A DNA stretch of 64,000 nucleotides. Source: a virus. The notes below the pieces were generated by a model that had not been told where the DNA came from, ran no database searches, and was given only the letters and a program-made list of their open reading frames with translations. Below are positions 57,367 through 64,000 of the stretch, one piece after another. Numbering within the stretch: position 1 is the stretch's first letter; each line of letters opens with the position of its first letter. Made by a program: the position numbers and the translations under genes. The DNA lies in IMG/VR virus record IMGVR_UViG_3300037882_004081, positions 1-64,000 of that record. One strand, 5' to 3'.

Positions 57367-57383
57367 TACGATACCTATACAGG

Positions 57384-57707
57384 ATGGCTTGGATGTACGA
57401 CTTTGGACTTGAAAGGGGCGACGTGGTAGAGCAAGTTCGTGCTTGGGTGTCCGAGTGGATTGACGAAAACAACGACCTTATCACGAAAACCCTGACGGCC
57501 CGCCAGTTGCTTGTACTGGTGGATATGAAGGACGGAATCAACGTTGCCAACGACTTTTCGTGGATATTCCCCGACGAGCCCACCAAACAACTGTTCGGGT
57601 TGCTCAGTTACGGTGGTCCTACGACTCGCCGTCTTGGACTTGGAGATTGGCTTGAAAAGAAGTGTCAGGATGAAGCCGATAAGTCCCTACTTTTAGCACT
57701 CAAATGA
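57384..57707 (+). CDS. Unknown plus-strand protein, 107 aa
   Basis: ATG 57384 (MAWMYDFGLERGDV) is 17 bases from the divergent tape-measure start. It is helical and acidic, with WVSEWIDENNDLITKTLTARQLL. Its stop overlaps the next start as ATGA. A tail-assembly chaperone could lie here, but no slippage signal was found. No family is recognised. Confidence 0.65.
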   Translation: MAWMYDFGLERGDVVEQVRAWVSEWIDENNDLITKTLTARQLLVLVDMKDGINVANDFSWIFPDEPTKQLFGLLSYGGPTTRRLGLGDWLEKKCQDEADKSLLLALK

Positions 57708-58483
57708 CATTCTCATCCCGCATCCTCATCGGACACGACAAGAAGTGGTTCCACGCGCTCACGCTTCAGGATCTCATCCTTTACGGTGAACGTCCAGTCC
57801 TCACACCGCAGGATGATCTTGAAAACCGCTTTGCAATGGCGGGTTTGCACGACTACAAGCAGGCACTCGCGATCACCGTTGAGTGGTATGAACGCACTAT
57901 GCCGGTGCTGATTTTCCATGAGCTTGCCGGTACCACCAGCACCGATGCGATTGACCTACAGTATGGGGAATCCAACACCCCCGAAATCAAGTTCTCACGG
58001 TCGATCCGTCTCCCCGCTTCCATTAAACAGGACCCGCTCAAGCGCAGGTGGACTCCCGAGGGAATGGTGGCTCGCCAGAACGGTGAGATTTACCTCAGCC
58101 CGTATCACCTCGCCCAGATGAACTACACACCGGGCGTAGGTGACTTCGTGATCTATCGGGCCGAGGTTTACGAGGTGACGAGCGTACAAGCTCAGCCGAC
58201 CGACTACTGGTTGCAAACTGGCATCCCACTCCACGTTCAAATCATGATCAAAGGAGCGACACTTCCAAATGACACCAGCTGTCTGGAGTGTTTGGCACTC
58301 GAAAGCCCTCCTGGCCTTCAGTGCGACGCTGAGGGAGTCCCGGCTATGCAACAACTTGCGCCCATTGACCCCTTCCCGGCTTCACCCCCAGGCAACCAGT
58401 CTCCGGTTGCCCCCGTGTCCACCATCACTCCGCTGGTGTCCGGGCCACTGGACGTTGGCCCGTACGATCCGCAGGACATCTAA
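57704..58483 (+). CDS. Putative neck/head-completion protein, 259 aa
   Basis: ATG 57704 overlaps the previous stop. The N-terminal 180 residues seem folded (GHDKKWFHALTLQDLILYG, FSRSIRLPASIKQD, then PGVGDFVIYRAEVYEVTSVQ, a pattern common to phage head-tail connector and neck proteins). The C-terminal 60 are Pro-rich. Its stop overlaps the convergent MazG-like stop. Confidence 0.6.
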   Translation: MTFSSRILIGHDKKWFHALTLQDLILYGERPVLTPQDDLENRFAMAGLHDYKQALAITVEWYERTMPVLIFHELAGTTSTDAIDLQYGESNTPEIKFSRSIRLPASIKQDPLKRRWTPEGMVARQNGEIYLSPYHLAQMNYTPGVGDFVIYRAEVYEVTSVQAQPTDYWLQTGIPLHVQIMIKGATLPNDTSCLECLALESPPGLQCDAEGVPAMQQLAPIDPFPASPPGNQSPVAPVSTITPLVSGPLDVGPYDPQDI

Positions 58484-58932
58484 CGAGCCCGTGCGGCACG
58501 AAGGAGTTCCTTGATGCGTGGTTCTGGCTTCCAGTAGTTTGGACCTTTCGTGACCTTTCCGTTTCCATCGTAGGACGCACTCCCGTCCTCGTTGAGTTTG
58601 GAGGCGTTGGACTCCATGATGATTTCGAGAATCTCGTTGAGTGGGAGCCCGAATTTCGCGGCTTCGCTGTGAGCGTACACGCACAGGTCGCCCAACAGGT
58701 CACCAATTTCAACGAGCAGGTCCAATTCCTGTTCATCTTCCAGTACCCCAGCAACCGCACGGCTGTCCAAAATGTCGTCAATTTCATCGACTTCCCCGTG
58801 GAGCGTCTTGGCGAGTCCGGTCAGACGGGTACGCCAGTCCTCATTCAGTGCCGAGATGGTGGGGTATTCGGCAGTAGGCAAGCGGTACATCTGGTTGAAG
58901 CCACCACACGATTCAAGGAGTTGTTTCGTCAT
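58480..58932 (-). CDS. MazG-like nucleotide pyrophosphohydrolase, 150 aa
   Basis: The helical signature LHGEVDEIDDILD (metal-binding E/D residues) followed by LLVEIGDLLGDLCVYAHSEAAKFG and LNEILEIIMESNASKL matches all-alpha NTP pyrophosphohydrolases of the MazG/dUTPase type. A cofactor-like end (KVTKGPNYWKPEPRI) follows. ATG 58932. Such enzymes split NTPs to NMP and PPi, clear damaged dNTPs or lower ppGpp. Phage copies are frequent. Confidence 0.8.
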   Translation of the reverse strand: MTKQLLESCGGFNQMYRLPTAEYPTISALNEDWRTRLTGLAKTLHGEVDEIDDILDSRAVAGVLEDEQELDLLVEIGDLLGDLCVYAHSEAAKFGLPLNEILEIIMESNASKLNEDGSASYDGNGKVTKGPNYWKPEPRIKELLRAARAR

Positions 58933-58954
58933 AGACCATATGAGAAAACACAAA

Positions 58955-58984
58955 CGAGGGGCGGGAGTTGCCCCCCGCCCCTCG
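58955..58984 (-). terminator. Intrinsic terminator after the 392-aa gene
   Basis: An 11-bp GC stem (CGAGGGGCGGG at 58955-58965 with its complement at 58974-58984) and an 8-base loop are followed on the minus strand by TTTGTGTTTTC. Confidence 0.88.
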
Positions 58985-59005
58985 CACACACCGCACCAAC
59001 GATCC

Positions 59006-60184
59006 TTACGCTTCCGCAAGGATCGAAGCTTCCTCAGCGCTCAGCGCTGCCGCCTTTTCCGGATCACCGGCTTGGAGGTAAAACGCCTTGGCATTTTCGA
59101 ACACCACGTCTTTGTCGGGCTTGACCCCTTCCAGATCGAAGCTGTCGGAGCCGAGCCAGTCACCCACCAGACCGAACAGCCGTGGGGCGAGGTTCGGGGT
59201 GTAGTGGGTGGCGCACTCCGTGGCGATTTGGATGAGTTGGTAGGCCGACAGTCCGATTGGGCAGTTGGCGCGAAGCTTGTGAGGCAGGTCGGTCAGCGTC
59301 ACCACGCCGATTTCGCTGAGTTTCGGGGCGATCACGGCGGCGAGACCGCGACGGATGCTGTTGACCTTCTCGTCTTCACCACGGAGCGAGCGAAGCAGTT
59401 CCATCGCCATCGCGATCGACGCCGAGGTGTGCAGGGACTCGTCGATGCGGCTCTTCAGCATCATGATGCCGTGTTCGTCCACGTGGCGCAGGTACTTCTG
59501 GACGGTGACCGCTGGAGTGAGGTTCTTGGAGCTAGGAACCGGCGAGCGGAACGCGGAACTCATCGCCACCATCCCGTTGGAGCACACTTGGCGCAGCATG
59601 GCAACGAAGCTCTGCATTTGGCCATATCCGTCCATCGGGATTTGAAGCGCCACTTCCGGGTTGTGGTGGTCGCCCTTGCCGAATTCGAAGGAACCCGCAA
59701 CATCCCGGTACAGGATGATCTGTCCGTCGCTGTAGCTGAACGCCTTCAGGAGCCCTTCCTCCATGAGCGGGGCGGCGACCGTTTCCAGACCCTTGGGGCT
59801 GAACCGGCAAGCGCTGTCGCTGGTGACCGCAAGGGCGCGGGTGCCATTTTCCACGGCGACCGTAACCATCACGTCACGACCCTTGTCGTTGCGCTTGGCC
59901 ACAGCGCGTTCGAAGACCTCTTGGTGCGAGAAGAGATTGAAGACCGACTTGGGCACCCCGATCAGTCCGGTCAGGGAAGCCCAAAAGCGGGCGGTCGTGC
60001 TGACCGTCATGCCGCCAATGCCAATGTTGTTGTCGGCGACGACGCGCAGTTCGTTCATCGGAATCCGGGCGAACTCCATCGAGGGAACCAAGCTCCAGTC
60101 GGTCGAGCGGGAGAAGGAGGCTTCCCGGCGACGGGCTGGCTGGATGGTGCGGTCAGGATTGGCGAATGGGTTGTTGGTGCTCAT
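59006..60184 (-). CDS. DUF932-like protein, 392 aa
   Basis: The start is ATG 60184 (MSTNNPFANPDRT), with CACCTATC two bases upstream and P12 above. The overall pattern (RIPMNELRVVADNN, a central FEFGKGDHHNPEVALQI strand pair, VCSNGMVAMSSAFRS, then helical C-terminal part) resembles the phage/plasmid DUF932 group, whose function is unknown. A strong promoter and a strong terminator frame the gene, so it is a monocistronic, probably abundant early protein. Confidence 0.55.
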   Translation of the reverse strand: MSTNNPFANPDRTIQPARRREASFSRSTDWSLVPSMEFARIPMNELRVVADNNIGIGGMTVSTTARFWASLTGLIGVPKSVFNLFSHQEVFERAVAKRNDKGRDVMVTVAVENGTRALAVTSDSACRFSPKGLETVAAPLMEEGLLKAFSYSDGQIILYRDVAGSFEFGKGDHHNPEVALQIPMDGYGQMQSFVAMLRQVCSNGMVAMSSAFRSPVPSSKNLTPAVTVQKYLRHVDEHGIMMLKSRIDESLHTSASIAMAMELLRSLRGEDEKVNSIRRGLAAVIAPKLSEIGVVTLTDLPHKLRANCPIGLSAYQLIQIATECATHYTPNLAPRLFGLVGDWLGSDSFDLEGVKPDKDVVFENAKAFYLQAGDPEKAAALSAEEASILAEA

Positions 60185-60227
60185 AAGATAGGTGGGTAGT
60201 GGATTAGTGGTGATTAGTAAGTATGGT

Positions 60228-60256
60228 ATTTTAACACACTCTTGGCGTTTTGTCAA
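60228..60256 (-). promoter_or_regulatory. Consensus promoter P12 (with leader)
   Basis: TTGACA at 60251-60256, 17-base spacer, TAAAAT at 60228-60233 with TG one base before. The expected mRNA leader to ATG 60184 is about 37 bases. Confidence 0.88.
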
Positions 60257-60259
60257 GTC

Positions 60260-61534
60260 CTAGCCAATGATCATGGCTCCGGCGTCGTGCTGGGCAGCTT
60301 CCATAGCAGCACGCTCTTCAGCGGCGGAAGGACGCCATCCGCCATGCTGCAACTCCTTCAGGTAAGCCTCGCGGCGAGCCTTAAGAGCCTGCAGGGCGCG
60401 GATGCTGTCCACCCGCTTCATGATCGCGACGTGCTGGGATTTGACTTGGGTGGTCACGTGGACCAATTCACGGGCTTTTTCGAGGTCGCTCGTCATTTGC
60501 ACCCAAGCCTGCCCGCCCCCTTCCACTTCCACTTGGTTGAAGCGGTTCACTGGGTCGGCCCAATGGACGAAGCTCATATTACTGTTGGTGCTCTGGACGA
60601 TGTTCTTGCGGGTTCCCTTGAACTGGCGAAGCACCCGACCCGCCATTTGCTTGCAAACGCTCTCCGTGTGGGTGTCCCGCACAAACACCGTCTTGAGGCT
60701 TGGGACGTCGAGCCCTTCGCTCAGGATCGACATTGACACTAGCACCTGCAGGTCCCCATTACCAAGGTCGTCGATCATTTCTTCGCGTTTCTGATACGGC
60801 GTGCTGCCCGAAATAAGCTCTGCGCGGTGTCCGAGTGCCCGGAGCATGTTGACCGCTTCCGTGCAGTCAGCCAAGGTCAGGAAGAACATGACGGACTTGC
60901 CGAATACGTCCTGCTTGTCGTGCCACGCATTCACCACCGAAGCCGGGTTGTAGGCGGAAAGTTGGTAGAAGTCGAATTCCGCCAGATATCCCTGCTCGAT
61001 CAGGAACCGGTAACCACAATCGGTGATGCGGTGCTGGAAAAGGAGCGTCGCATGGTCGCCACGGCTGGGGGTGGCGCTGAGTCCGAGGCTGTACTGGGGG
61101 AGGATCGTGTTGGCGACCACTTGAGCGGTCGAGCAGGCATCGTGGTGGCACTCATCAACCACGTAGAAGCGAAGCGGCTTCTGCATGATCGGGTTGTTTT
61201 TGACCTTCTCGCCATCCCACATGAGGATTGGGAACAACTGGTCCTGTGGCACCATCGGGCCATTGGAACCCGGCCAGCGTGACACCCGGTTTTCCTCGAC
61301 CACTTGATTCAGGAGGTTAGACTTGCCTGCCATCCAGCCGATTCCCACGTCCTGTGGTGCAAACCCAAGGGATGGGGCAACTTCGTGGATGAAACGATCA
61401 GCGACGCGGAGCGCCATGGCGCTCTTTCCGCTAGCCGTTGGGCTCTCGATGAGTTGGGTTGTGTACTTGGCCCATCCGGCAGTCGCCTTGTCGGTGATGC
61501 GGATTTGGTAGTCACGTGGTTCGAGTTGCTTCAT
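60260..61534 (-). CDS. Superfamily 2 DEAH-type helicase (UvsW-like), 424 aa
   Basis: The start is ATG 61534 (MKQLEPRDYQIR, Q-motif-like). Motif I is SPTASGKS (31-38), motif II VVDECHH (125-131), motif III GLSATPSRG, and motif VI QMAGRVLRQF. This is the set of UvsW/RecG-like or restriction-type SF2 helicases. UvsW of T4 unwinds recombination branches and R-loops. The gene is leaderless. Confidence 0.83.
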   Translation of the reverse strand: MKQLEPRDYQIRITDKATAGWAKYTTQLIESPTASGKSAMALRVADRFIHEVAPSLGFAPQDVGIGWMAGKSNLLNQVVEENRVSRWPGSNGPMVPQDQLFPILMWDGEKVKNNPIMQKPLRFYVVDECHHDACSTAQVVANTILPQYSLGLSATPSRGDHATLLFQHRITDCGYRFLIEQGYLAEFDFYQLSAYNPASVVNAWHDKQDVFGKSVMFFLTLADCTEAVNMLRALGHRAELISGSTPYQKREEMIDDLGNGDLQVLVSMSILSEGLDVPSLKTVFVRDTHTESVCKQMAGRVLRQFKGTRKNIVQSTNSNMSFVHWADPVNRFNQVEVEGGGQAWVQMTSDLEKARELVHVTTQVKSQHVAIMKRVDSIRALQALKARREAYLKELQHGGWRPSAAEERAAMEAAQHDAGAMIIG

Positions 61535-61539
61535 ATAAT

Positions 61540-61568
61540 AACATACCACACCTGTCAAGCTTTGTCAA
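61540..61568 (-). promoter_or_regulatory. Consensus promoter P13 (leaderless)
   Basis: TTGACA at 61563-61568, 17-base spacer, TATGTT at 61540-61545 with TGG before. The gap to ATG 61534 is five bases. The -10 is one of the weaker members of the set. A second TGTCAA lies at 61553-61558. Confidence 0.78.
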
Positions 61569-61597
61569 GTCCTTACTCCCCCTTGGAGAACACGAGA

Positions 61598-61711
61598 CTA
61601 CGGAAGAGCTTTATCGAGCAACCTAAGAAACCCCCATAGGACAACCTGGGATAGGAGGATACCGAGTATCACTGCGGAACCATAGAACCAGATGTGCCTC
61701 ATAGCCCTCAT
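61598..61711 (-). CDS. Single-pass membrane microprotein, 37 aa
   Basis: ATG 61711 or 61702 opens a 34-37-residue frame with a basic start (MRAMRHIW), one membrane segment (FYGSAVILGILLSQVVLWGF) and a charged tail (LRLLDKALP). It lies between a strong terminator and P13, so its transcription relies on readthrough. Its similarity to the 40-aa protein at 12190 is only in layout. Confidence 0.5.
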   Translation of the reverse strand: MRAMRHIWFYGSAVILGILLSQVVLWGFLRLLDKALP

Positions 61712-61728
61712 ACCTACCCATATATGAA

Positions 61729-61761
61729 GAGGGCCACCGAGTGTGCTGCTCGGTGGCCCTC
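61729..61761 (-). terminator. Strong hairpin terminator after the 153-aa gene
   Basis: A perfect 13-bp stem (GAGGGCCACCGAG at 61729-61741, complement at 61749-61761) has a seven-base loop. The tail on the minus strand (TTCATATATGG) is only modestly U-rich. It probably ends or insulates the transcript of the gene stopping at 61806. Confidence 0.8.
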
Positions 61762-61805
61762 CCCCTATGCTATCTGTACTCTGGTGTGCCCCCACACCAA
61801 AAGGC

Positions 61806-62267
61806 TTAGACGCCCCACTCGGACGGCGAAGGCACCGCACCGAAGCCAGCGGTGGTGTCGCCGACGGTCGAGAGACCGGCTTTCCCGTTCTGGGCGGACG
61901 CGATGTCCACTTGGCCGAGGAAAGGCTTGCCGTTGTGGGTCAAGTCGACGCGCACGGTCGTGGAACCGTCAACGCCGCGAGTTTGCAACTTGATCTTGGT
62001 GTACTTGCTGCGAACGGACGCCAGAGCTTCGCCACCGGGCTTGATGGTGATGGCGGAACCGAGGTTTGCCCAGGACGAACCATTGTACTCCTGGACTTGC
62101 ACGACGGCGTCGTACCCGGCTTTCGGGTCCATCGCCTTGTCGTGTTGAGTCAGGTTGGTCAGGATGATCTGGAACGGGCCAGTGCTCTTGTGGAGCGTGA
62201 GGTTGAGCGCGTCAGCGACGGCTGCAGCGGCTGGGCAATTGACTTGGAAGACGGAGTTAGCGGCCAT
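61806..62267 (-). CDS. Putative abundant virion protein, 153 aa
   Basis: ATG 62267. The sequence is beta-type, Thr/Val/Gly/Ala-rich, low in Cys and Trp (NLTLHKSTGPFQIILTNL, then TTVRVDLTHNGKPFLGQVDI). A strong terminator directly behind is typical for very highly expressed structural genes such as tail tube or decoration protein. No family is recognised. Confidence 0.65.
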   Translation of the reverse strand: MAANSVFQVNCPAAAAVADALNLTLHKSTGPFQIILTNLTQHDKAMDPKAGYDAVVQVQEYNGSSWANLGSAITIKPGGEALASVRSKYTKIKLQTRGVDGSTTVRVDLTHNGKPFLGQVDIASAQNGKAGLSTVGDTTAGFGAVPSPSEWGV

Positions 62268-62284
62268 GGTAGTGGTTGGATTGG

Positions 62285-62647
62285 TTACTGAGTGGCGGAA
62301 CCCTGGTTATCCGGGACAATCCGGAGAAACAGGTTACGGATGCCGTTCACGATCATTTCCTGCCGATAGGCTTTGAACGGGAGTACCGTCACGCCACCGG
62401 GCCTGTAATGACCACGTTTTGCATTGGCTGCTTGTTCCTTAGCCGCCTGAGCACCCTGCCGAAGGTCTTCCAAGACCGCCGTCCGCACGTGTTCGTACAG
62501 TTCGTCAGTCGGTGGAGTGACCCGCATCAGTAGTTCCCCACTCTTCCCCTTCTCCACCCATTTCAGGGCGGTTACTAGGTTGAGTCGCTCGAAACGGCTG
62601 GTCAACAGACCAACCACTCCATCAGCGAACGGGTTCCTTAAGCTCAT
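62285..62647 (-). CDS. Unknown protein, 120 aa
   Basis: ATG 62647 lies after TAGCTATCCACG, almost the same context as ATG 442. The protein has an aromatic N-terminus, a central helix with Gln/Ala (LRQGAQAAKEQAANAKRGH) and a FLRIVPDNQ end. It forms part of the run before the 153-aa gene. Virion association is assumed from context. Confidence 0.65.
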   Translation of the reverse strand: MSLRNPFADGVVGLLTSRFERLNLVTALKWVEKGKSGELLMRVTPPTDELYEHVRTAVLEDLRQGAQAAKEQAANAKRGHYRPGGVTVLPFKAYRQEMIVNGIRNLFLRIVPDNQGSATQ

Positions 62648-62695
62648 CGTGGATAGCTAAGTGGTGACTCCGCGTATTATTCCAGACCCTAAACG

Positions 62696-63040
62696 TTAAG
62701 GCTTGGGAGCCATTTGCGCGTTGGCTCGGATGGCCTCAACAACGGGTTGCAACTCGGTGAGGGACTGCAGGATGATGGCTTGTTCCTGCAGCGATTTGCC
62801 TAGATAGGCACCGTGTTTCCACGCGACCTCAACTGCTGCCGCCAGATTGACGACCGCCGACAGATTGACCGACACGGGTACCGGTTCCGACGGAGCCTCC
62901 GGTTTTGGTTCATCAGCTTTTACTGCATGCGAAACCGGCTCTAGTGGCACTTCCATTTTGGGCTCTTCAGCCGAGTAAGATGGGGCTGGTGTCAATGGCT
63001 CAGCCGGACCCGTCCCCCTTAGCGCTCTGTCTTTAATCAT
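62696..63040 (-). CDS. Unknown protein with Pro-rich linker, 114 aa
   Basis: ATG 63040 (MIKDRALRGTG) is preferred over GTG 63055. A Pro/Glu/Ser-rich first half (PSYSAEEPKMEVPLEPV) precedes a helical second half (NLAAAVEVAWKHGAYLGKS). No family is recognised. Confidence 0.6.
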   Translation of the reverse strand: MIKDRALRGTGPAEPLTPAPSYSAEEPKMEVPLEPVSHAVKADEPKPEAPSEPVPVSVNLSAVVNLAAAVEVAWKHGAYLGKSLQEQAIILQSLTELQPVVEAIRANAQMAPKP

Positions 63041-63044
63041 GGCA

Positions 63045-63413
63045 CTACAGAACACCCAATCGCTTCAGGTACTGATAGGCCAACCAGACCAGAATGTTTA
63101 CCGTCCAAGCGGGTATCCGGTCACCGAACACCGTCATGACGAGTTCCACGATCGCGGACTGCTTCTCGGACTTTCCGATGTCCTGCCGGGAGATCTTCAA
63201 ACACCACCCCGCGACAATCTCGAAATCACCGATCGTGAGACCGGGTTTTCCATCCAGCATCGTCATTTTGAGGAACGACGCCTGACAAAACTTCGCAACC
63301 GGCGAAAGCCAAAGTTTGATTTTCGACTTGGCAGTAGCAAACCTGAAGTCCCTGGCGACTGATTCAGTCGCCATGAACCCATCCTGACGAAGTTGTTGAA
63401 TGCGGGCGCTCAT
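63045..63413 (-). CDS. Unknown protein, 122 aa
   Basis: ATG 63413 overlaps the upstream stop as ATGA. The first half is basic (FRFATAKSKIKLWLSPVAKF), and the C-terminus is a hydrophobic helix (WTVNILVWLAYQYLKRLG) that may be membrane-associated. No family is recognised. Confidence 0.65.
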   Translation of the reverse strand: MSARIQQLRQDGFMATESVARDFRFATAKSKIKLWLSPVAKFCQASFLKMTMLDGKPGLTIGDFEIVAGWCLKISRQDIGKSEKQSAIVELVMTVFGDRIPAWTVNILVWLAYQYLKRLGVL

Positions 63414-63853
63414 TTGACTGGTTTGCCTAGGCGAATCGCAGCCACGTCGCGGATGAGTCTGGAAAGGGGAGCGAGCACCAGGGCTGCGCGGATTGCGATG
63501 ACGCGGGCCGACTCGTGATCAATGTCGCCGAGGCTGTCCACGATCTTTTTGGTGAGCGCTTCCACTTCGGTATCGGTGAGGTCAGCCGCTTCCACGCCAA
63601 TTTCGCGCCAGTGCAGGAATGCACCAGCGGTCTGCCGGACCGGGTTGAGAAGTGGCAACGCGTCAGCGACCGTCAGTCCATCAGCCGCTGCCTCTTCAAA
63701 TGCCGCCGCCATGGCAACGATGGAAAGCAACGCGGCTTCGGTCTTGTCGCTGTCCGTGGTACCGTGCAATTCCGGGATGACCGGTTCGTCAGGCGTGATT
63801 GGGTTGATGGTGCCAAAGACCTTGTCGACGATGGTTTTGAATGAGAATTTCAT
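63410..63853 (-). CDS. Unknown protein, helical, 147 aa
   Basis: ATG 63853 follows TAGTTATAGACG. The protein is helical, Ala/Leu/Glu-rich (LLSIVAMAAAFEEAAADGL, then LVLAPLSRLIRDVAAIRLG). It is coupled to the 122-aa gene. A virion internal or scaffold part is possible. No family is recognised. Confidence 0.65.
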   Translation of the reverse strand: MKFSFKTIVDKVFGTINPITPDEPVIPELHGTTDSDKTEAALLSIVAMAAAFEEAAADGLTVADALPLLNPVRQTAGAFLHWREIGVEAADLTDTEVEALTKKIVDSLGDIDHESARVIAIRAALVLAPLSRLIRDVAAIRLGKPVK

Positions 63854-63870
63854 CGTCTATAACTAAGCGG

Positions 63871-64000
63871 TTAACTGCGGTCTCTCATATCACGCACCAT
63901 CGCTTCAACCTTAGCCAAGTGCTCAGGTGAGGTTTCGAGGAACATGCGGATTTGTTCCTCCGAGGTGCCGGAGTGTCGGGAATCCTTGACTTCCTGAACC
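63871..64000 (-). CDS. Partial CDS, C-terminal 42 residues (runs off right edge)
   Basis: The frame is open from the edge to TAA at 63871. The visible end is helical and charged (SEEQIRMFLETSPEHLAKVE, then AMVRDMRDRS). It can belong to the same coupled run. Function cannot be read from this part. Confidence 0.7.
   Translation of the reverse strand, partial: VQEVKDSRHSGTSEEQIRMFLETSPEHLAKVEAMVRDMRDRS

Noticed and set aside
57345-57383. Upstream extension (MSLGFRPLRYLYR) of the 107-aa plus-strand gene
   Set aside because: It would overlap the divergent tape-measure start; ATG 57384 follows ACAGG and is sufficient.
58772-60199. A 475-aa plus-strand frame
   Set aside because: It runs through an 11-bp terminator stem and antisense to the MazG-like and 392-aa genes.
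1-64000. CRISPR array, insertion sequence or integrase
   Set aside because: No spaced short repeats of CRISPR type, no terminal inverted repeats with a transposase, and no recombinase of integrase type were seen.

Overview
This 64 kb window is a gapless piece of the genome of a large tailed double-stranded DNA phage (Caudoviricetes); both ends run into open reading frames. The evidence is about 97% coding density, long runs of genes joined by 4-base ATGA/GTGA or 1-base TAATG/TGATG/TAGTG overlaps, virion genes (tape measure-like protein, gp5-like baseplate OB-fold protein, several large fibre proteins with LamG-like and SGNH modules) and a T4-like replication/recombination set (primase, UvsX/RecA-like recombinase, gp32-like SSB, XPD/DinG-like and UvsW-like helicases). 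No large terminase, portal, major capsid or endolysin is recognisable here. The host cannot be named. Base composition is moderately GC-rich, and many transcripts appear to be leaderless, which is known to be common in Actinobacteria and Deinococcus-Thermus among others.

Layout. 1-7.1 kb: virion proteins on the minus strand (Pro-rich protein, fibre-like proteins, an FW-repeat/polyproline protein). 7.1-10.3 kb: minus-strand operon with a DHH phosphoesterase and small unknowns. 10.3-11.2 kb: plus-strand DUF1353-type lipoprotein, a tRNA-like 3' remnant and a truncated copy of the 549-aa fibre protein's N-terminus. 11.2-15.2 kb: leaderless genes, a zinc-ribbon module and pyrE. 15.4-21.7 kb: fibre protein with SGNH hydrolase domain, other virion proteins, and a small plus-strand pair. 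21.7-32.2 kb: many small accessory genes (RelE/ParE-like toxin, NUMOD3 array, HAD phosphatase, polyvalent-type kinase with a Cys-His-Asp protein, dNMP kinase-like, lipoprotein). 32.3-39.4 kb: plus-strand block with baseplate OB-fold protein, primase, a 776-aa companion, a tail/neck-type protein and a putative late sigma factor. 39.4-44.4 kb: leaderless 404-aa protein and a GroES-like protein. 44.4-49.9 kb: three large appendage proteins. 49.9-54.6 kb: recombinase, SSB and helicase. 54.6-58.5 kb: membrane protein, tape measure, neck-type genes. 58.5-61.6 kb: MazG-like protein, a 392-aa protein, a helicase. 61.6-64 kb: a terminator-flanked virion-type gene and small unknowns.

Regulation is the most striking part. 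Thirteen promoters match consensus vegetative-sigma promoters almost perfectly: TTGACA, 16-17 bases, then an extended TGn -10 box. For nine of them the start codon lies 5-7 bases after the -10 box, so the mRNA should begin at or within a base or two of the AUG (leaderless). In three cases the TGA inside TTGACA is also the stop codon of the preceding gene. A second class of starts has a TAnnTATC-like element 3-4 bases before the ATG, and a third has a TAGGTTT-like element farther upstream. Together with a sigma-like protein at 38.4 kb, these suggest an early (host polymerase) and a late (phage-modified polymerase) programme.

Functions named below rest on motifs visible in the translations; most virion proteins are called from composition and context only.
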